DNA from: Shinisaurus crocodilurus
Lineage: Eukaryota > Chordata > Lepidosauria > Squamata > Shinisauridae
Assembly: GCA_021292165.1 (NCBI GenBank)
Contig: CM037878.1
Coordinates: forward strand, 232,777,546 to 232,841,545
DNA length: 64,000 nt
Direction of reading: 5' to 3'
The number at the start of each line of letters is the position of its first letter. Positions within the stretch are counted from its first letter, which is position 1. The notes under the pieces are model-generated. The model did no database searches. It was not told the origin of the DNA and saw only the letters and a program-made list of their open reading frames with translations. The position numbers and the translations under genes are program-made. Below are positions 47,040-57,995 of this stretch, piece after piece.

Positions 47040-47105
47040 CGCTGGCTCAGCTTGTCTGAGAGTGGAAAGCTAAGCAGGGTCAGGCCTGGTTATTACTTGG
47101 ATGGG
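47040..47105 (+). repeat. 5S-rRNA-derived sequence, interrupted
   Basis: CAGCTTGTCTGAGAGTGGAA, AGCTAAGCAGGGTCAGGCCT and GGTTATTACTTGGATGGGAG match most of the vertebrate 5S rRNA internal promoter region with a few changes. The first third of 5S is degraded. The 5S-like sequence stops at GAGACC, where a CR1 3' fragment follows, and GCCGGGTGCTCAG after that fragment looks like the displaced 5S end. It may be a 5S pseudogene or part of a 5S-derived SINE. Confidence 0.75.
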
Positions 47106-47208
47106 AGACCCCTCCTCTAGTTTCCTGCATTGAGCAGGGGGTTGGACTCGGTGGCCTTGTAGGCCCCTTCCAACTCTATGATCTATGAATCTATGAATCT
47201 ATAAGAAA
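47106..47208 (+). mobile_element. CR1 3' end, about 100 bp
   Basis: TGCATTGAGCAGGGGGTTGG, ACTCGGTGGCCTTGTAGGCC and CTTCCAACTCTATGATCTAT, ending with repeated ATCTATGA. This is the extreme 3' end of the CR1 type at 39135-40650, heavily 5'-truncated. Confidence 0.88.
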
Positions 47209-47225
47209 GCCGGGTGCTCAGTTCT
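47209..47225 (+). repeat. Likely displaced 3' end of the 5S-derived sequence
   Basis: GAAAGCCGGGTGCTCAG resembles the AATACCGGGTGCTGTAG end of 5S rRNA. The match is short. Confidence 0.5.
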
Positions 47226-47464
47226 CTTCCTACTCATCACTCACCATATTTTCCCTCAACAACTTTCCCCTGAGTCAGTGTGCCTGCATCTGGACTGCGC
47301 ATGTGCCCCAGAGCCGCTGTAGTTAAGCTGCTGCTGGCAAGGGGAAGGGCAGGCACAATATGCATGTGAGCCGTTGGCAGCAACATAAGGAAAGAGCATG
47401 CTAGGGAGCAAGTAACCGAACCTTGAGGTGTTAAGTATACACAACAATAAAAATCAATAACCCA

Positions 47465-47900
47465 TCAATCATGGCAATGCAGTGTCCAGAAACACACTGA
47501 CTGTTGATAATTTCTGAATATATAAATAATTACCTGTATTTTTCTCTCTCTGTTTCCCTTTTTTGCAACTATAACAATAACAAAAAAGAAAGGGGGAGCA
47601 CAAAAGAAAAGAGGGAGAGCAAAAATAAAGAAAAGGAATAAAATGACATAAAACATATCCATCCATACACAATAATAATTTACAACACCATTAATAAAAG
47701 AGAGAAAGAGAAAAGAGGGGGGAAGGGATTTGACACCTATTTCAAATATATACAATAATATAAGTAGTCCCTATATCTAGGCATCCATGCAAAATTACCA
47801 ATTGTAGGAGATACGTTCAAATGTAGCAAGAGCAGTAAGATCTTCAGAACATTGAATGATAGGTAGTGGGTGTTTATCCTTCCAAGACTGAAGTATGAGT
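47465..47900 (-). mobile_element. LINE-like sequence, antisense, unassigned
   Basis: Purine-rich AAAGAG tracts on the plus strand followed by GTGTTTATCCTTCCAAGACT and GAAGTATGAGTCCCCTCCAT. It reminds me of an antisense L1 3' region, but no coding motif confirms it. Confidence 0.3.
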
Positions 47901-48194
47901 CCCCTCCATGTTGACCAAGAAAGGCCTCATTGGTCAGTCACTGGGCAGGCCAATTCCAACAGGCTCACTTGGTCGATGGATTGGGATGGATATTTTTATC
48001 ATTATTCAGAGAGTGCTCTGCTCTACTAGGTGCTGCAAAATTTCCCAGTGCAGGTTTACATTGCTCTCTCTCTCTTTTGCCCACACATTCAATTTCCTCT
48101 CCACCTCCAGTGACTGTGCAGTACACCACTGCAGCTAGCCAATAATGTTGCCCTTTTCCTCTTGGACTCCTCTCCTACCAGCGCTAGGTGGCCA

Positions 48195-48295
48195 TTTTTA
48201 CCCCGCTCTTCAGCCAAAAACAGGCTCCCAAAGTGGCTTACAAAGATTAACAATGAGACAGTCCCTGCCCTCAGACTTACAATCTAAAGGACATG
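48195..48295 (-). mobile_element. LINE 3' tail fragment, antisense
   Basis: ACCCCGCTCTTCAGCC, CCAAAGTGGCTTACAAAGAT, and GACAGTCCCTGCCCTCAGAC then TTACAATCTAAAGG. This is the same tail type as 14812-14925, more diverged. Confidence 0.6.
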
Positions 48296-49153
48296 ACACA
48301 AAATGAAACGGGATTGGGAGGGGGGGGGTAAAAAAAAAAAAAAAAAGCAAAACTCAGGCACCAGTTCTTAGTTCCAAGGTTCTTATAGATGTTTGTTTGT
48401 TTTTTCCTGGCAGGAAAGGGCAAAACAAGCTCCCTGCAGCTGTTCCTTCTTTGGACAATGTACGGGGTCAGGCTGGTCTCCCCCTTGCCGTGATGTTAAT
48501 CCTGGGAGGCATGGGGTGCAGCCTCTCAGTGGCCCTTGGTTCTCTGGCCGATGGATGAGGCCAGAGTCTGCAGTCCCAGAGAACTGTCAGTTGGAGCTGC
48601 GTGTTCCTTCTGGCAGAGAGGGGTGAAGTGAGCCCCCTGCAGCTGCTCCCTCTCCACCTGATGTATGGAGATCCGGCTGATGTATATGTATTTATGCAGG
48701 CAATTGTTCCCGTGTTCTCCTCTTCACACAGATACCCCACAGCCATGTTACAGATGAGGAGAATCAGGTCTCCTGATTTCCCATCCCTGAAGCCTCCTCT
48801 ACTAGCCCAGATGACCGCACTGTCCCACTTCTAAACCAAACAACAAGGAAAAGCTAGAGAGCCCTTGCTAAGATTGAGCAGCCACTGTAAAAAGAAAGTG
48901 GAATGAGAGAGAGAGGGACAGAGAGCCACACTTGAAGTGATTGGGAGCCACCAGTGGCTCTCAGGCCTTGCAGTGAAGAACACTGCGCTCAACATATATA
49001 TTTTTTTAATTGGACAGCAAGATAATGTATTTCCAAACTAATCTACTTAGTTGAATAATAACTTTTTTTAAAAAAATAATCAAATGTTGGACAGGTTTGA
49101 AGTGTTTTACTCATCTGCACAGGAAAAATACAGTTGGTGGATCTAGAATTAGT

Positions 49154-49232
49154 AGAGTTGACTCATTAGAATCAATTAGACTTAGGCCAGTGAGTTAACT
49201 TAAGTCTAATTAATTTCGATTAGTCTACTCTA
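49154..49232. repeat. Imperfect palindrome, 79 bp
   Basis: AGAGTTGACTCATTAGAATC followed by AATTAGACTTAGG pairs with CTTAAGTCTAATTAATTTCG then ATTAGTCTACTCT. A remnant TAGGATTGCA-type repeat end (GGATGCAATCC) follows at about 49247. Confidence 0.7.
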
Positions 49233-49934
49233 AGTAAAACAGTCTGGATGCAATCCATAAACAAAAAAACCCTTTTAATTTTCATTAAAACATTCTATCT
49301 ATGAATAAAGCATTTGTAGCCTGTTCTTATGTGCACGATCTACTTTCTGACAAAGCAAAACTTCAGGTATACCATTTTAAAGCACCCTTTGGCAAATTTA
49401 GCCTAATCAGGGGTTTTCCACTAAATTAGCCACCTCAACAGAAACTCTGCTCAATTTTATCCTGCTATCTAACACTGCACATGATCTTTGCTCATGTGGG
49501 TAATTGCTAGGATGGAAAATTGCAGCAAGTATGATGGTACAGATGTTCTTTTTCAGTTGACCAAACAGAATGAAAGGAAACAGGATTTTATGCTTCATGC
49601 AGATTTTTATTTAAGACCTGATGGCTTTATTTACAAAAAAATGTTTTGAATGTATCTATTTACTTTGGAGAGCATTACACTGTAACGTTGGGGAATAAGG
49701 CAGAATAGTGTGTGTGTGGCGGGGGATAAATAGTCACAAGTAAACCATGTTTGATGGGTTTATGTTGATTCTAAGAGAGTTTTAAAGCTCCTAGCAAGTA
49801 TTTCAAAGCTCATAGCATGTATGTGCACCTATGCTGGTGCATGTAATTAGCATGCAAGCAGTCCCTTACACCCTGTCCCATGCTGTTCTGGATTGTCCCC
49901 TGACACTCAAATGCAGCTTCTGGGGGAGAGTGGA

Positions 49935-50370
49935 TGCAGGGAGCTGTAGTGGGGAGGGGGGCCTTGTAGGCCTTCTAGTCCAACCCCCTGCTCAGTGCAG
50001 GAAATCCAGAGCTACAGTATCCCCAACAAATGGCTGTCCACCCTCTGCCTAAAGACCTGTAGTGAGGGAGAGCCCATCCATCATAATTAGTTCCATTGTC
50101 AAATTGCTCTTACTGCTTCTCCTAATGTTCAAACAAAATCTACCCTCCTGTAACTTAAGCTCATTAGGTCTAGTCCTGCTTCTGGGGCAGCAAAGAACAA
50201 TCTTTGCCCTCATCTGTTCAACAGCCCTTCAAATATTTGAAGAGTGCTAACATGTCCCCCCTTCAGTATTCTCTTCTCCAGGCTAATCATACAAAGTTCC
50301 TTCAACCATTTGTCATAGAACTTACCCCTGACTGTCTTTCATTGCCTTCCTTTGAACCCATTCCAAGTTG
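49935..50370 (-). mobile_element. CR1 3' UTR fragment, antisense
   Basis: GGCCTTGTAGGCCTTCTAGT, CCAACCCCCTGCTCAGTGCA, and further on AACAGCCCTTCAAATATTTG and CCCTTCAGTATTCTCTTCTC. These are standard antisense CR1 3' sequences. Confidence 0.88.
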
Positions 50371-50756
50371 GGAATAGTCAGTAAACATCTCAAGAAATAG
50401 CTGATTTGCAGCCTAGGATCAGATGGCAGATCATTCTGGAACAACGGCTCAGATGATCTGTTTGTTTTATAACAGACTTATGAAAACACATATTTCAGTT
50501 AATGAATGGATGTATGTATGCCTTGTTCGTCTGGTATCACATGCTATAAGGAATTCTTGTTCCAAGGCATGCCCTGCCCCCAATTTTGAAGAATGTAGAA
50601 ATAACTAGGAGATCTATAAATGTGCAATTTTGTCTATTTCTACATCAGGATTTAAAAAATAATTTTTTATATCTGCCTTGTTGCCTAAATATTTGCTTCT
50701 GTAGCACAAGCACTGAATCAATACTGGTAGCTTTATAACTGTAAAAACGTAAGGGA

Positions 50757-51002
50757 GAACCAGTGTGGTGTAGTGGTTAGAGTGTTCGACTGGGGTTCAG
50801 GAGATCCAGGTTCTACTCCCCACTCAGCCACGAAGCTCACTGGGTGAGCCAGTCACTAAATCTCAGCCTAACCCACCACACAGGGTTGTTGTGAGGATAT
50901 AACGGAGAGGAGGAGGACTATATAAGCCGCCTTGGGTTCCTTGAAAGAAGAAAAAAGGCAGGATATAAATGTGATGGTGATGATGATGATGATGATGATG
51001 AT
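50757..51002 (+). mobile_element. SINE (tRNA-derived, L2-tailed) with GAT tail
   Basis: A box GTGTAGTGGTTAGAGTG, B box CCAGGTTCTACTCCCC, body CAGGGTTGTTGTGAGGATAT, tail GCCGCCTTGGGTTCCTTG, and then a (GAT)n run of about nine units in place of the usual TAAA repeat. Confidence 0.92.
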
Positions 51003-52594
51003 GGGAGCCTAGCTGCCAGGTTCCTAACTGTAGGTGCTCCCCCTAGTCCCATTTTCAAGCAGGTGGAGTTATGAAATTGTCCTGGAGTGCCAAGGAGCCT
51101 ACAGGGAAAGATATTCAACTGAGGACCTGAACACAATGGCTTGACCAAGCATTTGTGGTGGAGGTCTAGGTGCTTTGTGGCATATCTTTGTGCAATATCA
51201 GATTTTTGTTAAAGAATTTTAGCCTTCAAACTGGAATTCAACATTGACAAATTTCTGATGATGCTTTGCAGATGAGTAGGTAGTGGTCTTCTCTTCATCA
51301 GAGGCATGGTGCAAGGAGAAGGCTGGAAGGCAGGGTCACATTTATGGGTTTTGTCAGAATCAATACAGATGGAGGTGGCCTTCCTTATTTCATGTAACAT
51401 CACATTAAGAGAGTAGCGTGTGAACTGGCCCTAAATAAATGATATTTGCATATGTATGTAAAGCTGTCTCCTGCAAACCTGCAGCCACTGTGAAATACTC
51501 CTGTCAGACATCTGCATTCAGTCATCACTGGGAGAGTCTGAGAAAGAAGTGCAAGCAGTGCTTATTTTTTAGAATGAGAGGCATGGAAACCAACTTGGGA
51601 GCCACATCCTAATCCCAGATATAAAGCTAGTTGTGGTTACTCTGTACTTATGCAAGTCCTTTCTTAGCTGCTGTTTTAAGAGGTAAGGAGGTAAGATAGC
51701 AAAACATTTCTAAATGAACAACAATACAAAAGACAATATATATCTTTTCACCCAGTGCAAATTCAGCAAAACAGCAGAATCCCACCCAGAACATGAGATT
51801 TGAGAAATATCTCAGTGCCTAGCTGAGAGCTTAGAATAAAACAATCAACATGCCGCCCAGAATAATACCCAGGCCTCCTTTATTTACAGAATTTGAACTA
51901 AGTACTGAAGTTTATTTCAAATGTGTGTTGACTGACATGGGCAGATCAGTGAATTAGCCTCCACAGAGCTAGAGCTCAACAAGTCATCACTCGATAGTAT
52001 GTCCCTAGGGGACAGAATGAATAAGGGTAAGCTGCTGGTTAGCTTAACTCTTCTAAAGGAACAACATGGCCGTGACTGTTGATCATATCACCATTAACAT
52101 TCTTCCAGATACGTTCTTTGCATCAACAGTCTCCTGGGCTGTCCCTTCTCCAGATGAAATATATTTAGTTTTACCCAGAACAAAAATAAAAGAAAACAAA
52201 AATGCCAAACTTGGCTAGAAGTGCGTTTTCTATCCATGTCCATTCCTGCTTCAAGAACCAGAGCTACTCCTTACAAAATTCATACTAAAAAGGTTGCATA
52301 GCCAAGATGTCATTCCAAATACCATTGTTTAAAAATGAATGGAAGGAGAACAGTTCAGCTAGGAGCTAATGAAATGACCTGGGTTGTAGCTGAAAGCCAC
52401 TGTTACCAGCAATGGCATTTAAGACAAGTCAATTAATCTGTTGCACCTATGGAACATTTTGAGTTAGAATGTGTCAGGAGTCCACCCTGTAGTCCTTCTA
52501 ATACAATAGATACTGTTCCTTTTCTTTCGTTATTGCCTAAATTACACCCCACCCATAACCATATTTATTTGGAAGATACTGATTTCAATGGATT

Positions 52595-53165
52595 TTACTT
52601 CCTAGGAAATATGGTTAAAAGTGCATTTAATAAAGGAAAGACATTGTTTACGATTACACACAAGAGGCAGTGAGCACACGAGTCCACAACGTGTGCTTCT
52701 CCAAGGCAGAGGAAGCAAAGAGCATGCCCATCTGCAGGAAGGAGTTTACTCCCACAGCGGACACACTTGCGAAATGGCGCCTTCAAGGCCATGTGGCCTG
52801 AGGCAGACAAATAGCTCCAAGTCAAGACCAAGAGCTAAAGAGTCATGAAAGAAAAAACAAAGGAAAAAATGAAAAACTGAAAGGCAGAAAAGAACAAAAG
52901 ATGGAGATCAAGAAAGAATAAAACCTCAGCAGTGAAAATTGTGGTCCAATGGAGAAGAAGCATCCCCTCGATGCTACCACAAAGGCGGCTGAAGAAGAAC
53001 CGAGGGAATAGGCAGGAACCTATTGGAATATGTGCACCAGGACCGCGGGGGCTGGGTTCCCACCTAAAATTCCTCAGCTATAGAAGCTTCCCAAATTGAG
53101 CTCTGCGCAGGTGCAGAGCCCAAAGGTGTGATGCACAGAGACCACGAAGAAGAATAAAAAATACC
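52595..53165 (-). mobile_element. DIRS-like retrotransposon remnant with zinc-finger-like ORF
   Basis: On the minus strand a frame of 78 codons encodes KAPFRKCVRCGSKLLPADGH followed by ALCFLCLGEAHVVDSCAHC. The CxxC...GHxLCxxCLGEAH...C..C pattern is one I associate with the gag-like first ORF of DIRS/Ngaro-type elements in reptiles, amphibians and fish. Upstream on that strand is 5' sequence with CTCTGCACCTGCGCAGAGCT. Reverse transcriptase and tyrosine recombinase are absent, so this is a fragment. Confidence 0.6.
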
Positions 53166-53254
53166 TTTCCTATTTCTCTTTAGGCATCAGTCCCCCTTAC
53201 CTTCCTTGCATAACTCTGGCCCTGGCTTCTATCTAATTTACCTCTGGACCATCC

Positions 53255-53299
53255 TTTTAAGAAGAAGGATACTCTGAAGAAGTATCCTTCTTCTTAAAA
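53255..53299. repeat. Perfect 19-bp hairpin
   Basis: TTTTAAGAAGAAGGATACT (53255-53273), a 7-base loop, then its exact reverse complement (53281-53299). Confidence 0.96.
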
Positions 53300-53404
53300 C
53301 TGACCAGGCTGCAAACCTCCCACTCCTGGCCTGTTTTTGACACTAGTGCAGACGGAGGCAGAGTAATCAAAGTTTTCAGTAACTCATACTATCAGACTTG
53401 AGAC

Positions 53405-53720
53405 AGTGACCTCGTTTGCACATAACAACGGCATTTGGTGGCAATTCATGGGTTAATTAACCCACAAATTGTGGGGATGCATGCTGTGCGTGAGCCGCTT
53501 CCAGTTTCCAGCAACAACCTACAAATGCCACATTCATAGGTTGTTACTGTAACATCAGATCCCAGGCACATTGGGTTGTTCATGGATTAAAAAACCCAAA
53601 GTTAACACATGGTTTGTTCTTGGGTTAATTAACCCATGACCATGATTTGTCACTGAACACTGCCATTACGTGCCAACATAGTGAAAATATAACACTTATC
53701 CATATTGGTTTTTAATCTGC
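53405..53720. mobile_element. Palindromic DNA-element-like repeat
   Basis: Inverted pieces include CATGGGTTAATTAACCCA near both ends (about 53448 and 53622) and GTTTGCACATAACAACGG against a right side ending CCATTACGTGCCAAC. A related GGGTTAAATAACCCATGA motif occurs at 62262. Ends not exact. Confidence 0.5.
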
Positions 53721-54588
53721 CCTTCTTAGCAATGGGATTCTTTGACATTTTGTCACTAAGCTTATTTCAACTGTGGACCATTCAACACTGCTGTTCATAT
53801 CCTTAGTATTTCGTATTTTAAAAAATTCTTAATTTCTCATGAAATGTACTATATGATGGTACACATATACAGCAAAGCTGCTGAAGTATTCAGCAAGGAT
53901 ATCTTGCCTTCTATACCACTGCAGTACAAAAAAGATGAAGTTAAAAATCAGTTTTATTTCTCATGTTAAGTAATTATAGTCCATGTGGAAAAGACATTTT
54001 TTCCAGGAAAAAAATTTGCCAGAAGCATTACAGAAGCCAAAAGGTCCATAATCATACAATGTTACTGGTTGTAGCTATACTAAGAAGCTCATCCCATGAC
54101 ATATCACATCTTCAAAGGCTATTCTATAGACATCAAACACATTCAAAGCTTAATACAATTAAAAGATATTTTAGAAAATAACCATAGAACTGCAGAACCG
54201 GTTTGCCCAGGGAATAAAGGAGCTGATGTGCTCTCTGATTATTTTGAAGTATATTATCGACTGGACTGTATAAGAAAGCAAATACTGGCTGGATGAACCG
54301 TGTTTCTGAAGTTAATTTTACCTAAGCCACTATGTTGAGCTACATGTATTCTTTAAATGGAAAATAAGTAAGTACGCTAGTATAAAAATGGTGTACCCAC
54401 AGAATGACAAGAAATAGGATGTAAATGAGCATTACCCTTTGCATACAGACACATGCCACATCCAGTCTGGCAAAATCACAGGCAATCTGAGGCTTCCACT
54501 AATCAAAAATAATACAGGACTTGCTTTTGTTCTCGTACTATAAAACTGATCAATTACACAGCAAAAAATGAAGTACAAGAAAATATAT

Positions 54589-55367
54589 TTAAGGCACAAT
54601 CCTATGCAAGTTTAGCAGGGATGTTGAAGAGTCCTTGGTCCAAAATGGTGACTCACGAGTCACGAGTCACAAGTCACTCCCAAAGCTGACTCCACGAGTC
54701 CCTATTAAAATCAATGGGGGGTTTTCCCAACAAAATAAGGCTACTTCAGATGTGTGGCTTAAATAAATTCTAGGCACAAGTGTGTCTTTTTATTTCAAAA
54801 CTCTGCCACTGATTTTGACAAGAACAGACCAGGCAGACACACCCAAAATAACCAGGCAGGCAGAGGAGGCAGGGAACCCCAAAACAGGCAGGCAGAGGCC
54901 TTTGTCTTGGACAATTCAAGCTGTGGAACTGGTTAAGAAGAGACCAGGCAGGCAGAGGAGGCAGGGAACCCCAAACAGGCAGGCAGAGGCAGCCAAACCC
55001 AAAATGTCTGAAAGGTTGCATTTTAGGAAAATGATTTTAAAAAATAAACTTGCTGTACTTCCTAAAACCTATCCATGTTGCATTTGAGGAACACGATTTT
55101 GGAACATGAGTCCTTGGCCTCGAGTCCCGAGTCAAGTCTCGAGTCCCATTAAAAATATTGGGACTCGAGTCTGACTCGAGTCAGAGGGGGGACTCAGTCC
55201 GACTCACGAGTCGAGTCCTGGAGTCCGAGTCACCATCCCTGCAGTTTAGACAGAAAACAGGCCTACAATTCCCTGCATGTCCCAGCCAGGTATGCTGACC
55301 GGGGCAGGGCATGCTAGGAGTTGTAGGCCTTTTTTCTGTCTAAACTTGCATAGGATTGCGCCCTTAA
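54589..55367. mobile_element. Outer palindromic MITE, interrupted
   Basis: The left end TTAAGGCACAATCCTATGCA and the complement of the right end, TTAAGGGCGCAATCCTATGC, are inverted. It contains CTACAACTCCTAGCATGCC (complement) like its relatives. It is split by the hAT-like insertion at 54616-55241. Confidence 0.75.
54616..55241. mobile_element. Inner hAT-like element rich in ACTCGAGTC motifs, 626 bp
   Basis: The ends are CAGGGATGTTGAAG and, on the complement, CAGGGATGGTGACTC. The flanking 8-mers AAGTTTAG and CAGTTTAG match at 7 of 8 positions. It contains strings of ACTCACGAGTC/GACTCGAGTC at both ends and a tandemly repeated GCAGGCAGAGGAGGCAGGGA block (54850-54990). Confidence 0.75.
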
Positions 55368-56089
55368 TTATTATCATGGTAAGAGACAGGAAACATTTTG
55401 TAAATGTAAACACTGTCAAGGAACTCTGCTAGGCTTCCATCTACAGAAGTATTGTAATTTTTATTTAGTCTAATCACAACAGCCACTATTGAGATAGTTA
55501 CATGTGTTTACATCCAGTTGAAATTAGCAGTGCTTATATTGCAGCTCATGCAGTAGCACACTGATACTTTGCACCACATGGCAACACAATATGGGGATAA
55601 AAGCTACCTTGTATGACCACTTCTTGAAACATTGGACAAACTATGAAGATAATAAAAAAAGGAATAGTATAAGGAAAATAATAAAAAACAACCCACCTTA
55701 CAGGGTTGTTGTAAAGATCACTGAGGTCTGGTCTACACATGAAGTAAAATTAAGTGGTAAAAAGCTAAGGTAGTAGAATGAACTGTATCACTTCTAACAG
55801 CAGGTAGAAGATCAGATTTTGTAATGTTCATCTATGCTGAAAACACCCTGCAAGTAGAAAAACAGCATATCAAGGAGAAAGTTTTTAGATCTCTATTTTG
55901 CTACTTTTCTACATATCAGGAGGAGTTTTTTGTTCGTTACACAAAGGAAAATATGATCTTCCACCTGCAGCCTGAAATGGCACAGTCCGTTCTACTACCT
56001 CAAATCTCTATCAAGCAAACAACCTTTTTCGATATAAAGATGTCTTGAGATACAATAGCATATTATCCTTTTCTGAGATACAACAAGAC

Positions 56090-56185
56090 TAAGGATGCAA
56101 TCCTATACTCAGTTACCTGAGAGTAAGTCTCAATGAACTCAATGGAGTTTACTTCTGAGTATACATGTATAGGATTGCACTGTAA
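56090..56185. repeat. TAGGATTGCA-type palindromic repeat, best copy
   Basis: AAGGATGCAATCCTATACTC, CTGAGAGTAAGTCTCAATGA, ACTCAATGGAGTTTACTTCT and GAGTATACATGTATAGGATT then GCACTG. The two halves are imperfect inverted copies. The repeat is very common in reptile genomes. Confidence 0.75.
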
Positions 56186-56299
56186 AGGCTTTACATCTTT
56201 TTTGATATTAATACTTTCAAATACAATAATGTTTACTTGAACATTTAAGATCTAATGAGAAATTAAGAGAACAGATTTTGGGGGGAAATATTGATGAAT

Positions 56300-57022
56300 A
56301 ATAAAAATCATTTACTATTTACATCTATGATCTACTTCTAAAATGCAACTCCAAACCGTAACTGGTAAAAGATTTAATGATTAAATGGGCCCCAAACATA
56401 GGAGATGTTATTCCTATGCACATTTGAGGAAATCTATGGGGAAAGGACATACATTCTCTTTATACATGGCACTTAGAGAATTACTATAAGGTTATGACAA
56501 GTTGGTACATTACCCCAATATACCACCAGTCCTCAAATTTATCAATAATATCGAAAAAGGAGAGATGATCCCCCCCCCCCCCCCGTATGGTGGAAATGCT
56601 CTCTGGCCAAAAAAGAAAAAAAGACAATATATGAATAGAGAAAATCTTAGGATATTCAATTCTTAATTATATGGGAAGATAAATTAATTCATCAAGATCA
56701 TAAAGAATTAACGTCTTATACTGCACCCAAACACTGTAAATTGCTAACTTCACACTCGTTAAGAGAATGGCTAGATAAAACGTTGGATTTTGCACTTAAG
56801 GCTAACTTAACATACTACATAAGGTTAAAAGAGAAAAGACGATTAAGGGAAAAATATACTACAAACTGATAATCATTGTTTGAAAATTCATGTACTATAG
56901 CGTAACATAAACTTTTTTGTTTTAATGTTTGAAGTAGACTGTGATGAAAATATGATGGGGCAATTTATAAAATACAGAAATATGTTAATTTATTATTATG
57001 TAATTTTGTAAGAAATGTCTGT

Positions 57023-57058
<36 letters not shown>

Positions 57059-57060
57059 TA
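56300..57060 (+). mobile_element. L1 LINE ORF2 C-terminal end and 3' UTR, decayed
   Basis: Translation around 56385-56650, with frameshifts, gives KWAPNIGDVIPMHI, SLYTWHLENYYKVMTSWYIT and an MVEMLSG-like stretch, resembling the C-terminal region of L1 ORF2 with its YRWYLTP and MWW landmarks. A C14 run lies at 56571-56584 and a GA microsatellite ends the block. Confidence 0.65.
57025..57056. repeat. (GA)n microsatellite
   Basis: About 15 GA units after TTTGAGA. Confidence 0.96.
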
Positions 57061-57239
57061 AATATTATTTAAAAACCATCTAATTCTCACCTCATTCTTG
57101 GCATATTTAGATCAAGAGCTTTCAATACCTTAGCAACAGTGACCTACTTCATGTAACACCAATCCTGGGCTACTATTTATGAAAGCTGATACAAAGCAGA
57201 AGTGACAAGTGGGCAGGAGGCAGTATGCTTGCTCGCTGC

Positions 57240-57350
57240 CGCACTTCCCCAACTAACTATAGGTTGCTAACTATAGCGTAGCTGGCTGGGGAATGCTGGG
57301 AGTTGTAGGACTTTTTTCTTTCTAAACATGCATAGGATTGTGCCCTTAGT
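57240..57350. mobile_element. Palindromic MITE with TACAACTCCCAG arm, right half
   Basis: GGGGAATGCTGGGAGTTGTA followed by GGACTTTTTTCTTTCTAAAC and ATGCATAGGATTGTGCCCTT, matching the right ends at 14640-14671 and 55340-55367. Confidence 0.7.
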
Positions 57351-57844
57351 TAGTTAGTTAGTCATTATGTGCTAACCAAGCCAGTGTAAACAATAATTGT
57401 TATATACACATATACACACCATGAGAAAGCTCATGTAACTTAGAGAATTTCCTTTTCAAAAAGAAAGGAAATTCAAGGATCAAAAATCCTTCCGTTTAAG
57501 AAAAGAATGGTTTTTCAACCTTCACCTTTTTCTCTTCCTGACTTGTGTGACCTCATGATCTGAAACACATGCCCCAATGCCCACCTGCTTCCAATCTTTT
57601 ATCTCTATGTCTTCTAGCAACTTTTTCTCCTCACACTGCCATGTAGTCTGTCAGTCTTAACCTCAAACTAAAATATGTAAGAAAAAGGAATCAGTGTGTA
57701 CTATGTGGCCACTGCCCCATAGTATCCAGAGTTTCAGTGTTCCCTGACCTATAAATGAAAAGGATGGAAGTCCCTGAAAAAATCCGTAAGACTTCCTTGA
57801 CCCAGAAAACCCACTCAACACTGGGCATCTTCAGATGCTAACAG

Positions 57845-57995
57845 GAGAAACAATTTCCAGAGGGTAGCCATGTTAGTCTATTGCAGAAAAAATAATGAAG
57901 AATCTTGCGGCACCTTAAGGAAAGACTAACAAATTTATTTTGGCATAAGCTTTTGTGGGCTATAGTCCACTTCATCAGATGCATGAAGTATTATG
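57845..57995. repeat. Reptile dispersed repeat, unclassified
   Basis: GGTAGCCATGTTAGTCTATT, then GCGGCACCTTAAGGAAAGAC and TAACAAATTTATTTTGGCAT, AAGCTTTTGTGGGCTATAGT, CCACTTCATCAGATGCATGA. I recognise this as a widespread reptile repeat but cannot assign a class. Confidence 0.65.

Noticed and set aside
47040..47105. Functional 5S rRNA gene
   Set aside because: The first third is degraded and the gene is broken by a CR1 end at the C box.
54770..55087. Open frames of 83 and 101 codons with repeated QAEEAGNP-like content
   Set aside because: They translate the tandem GCAGGCAGAGG block inside a hAT-like MITE.
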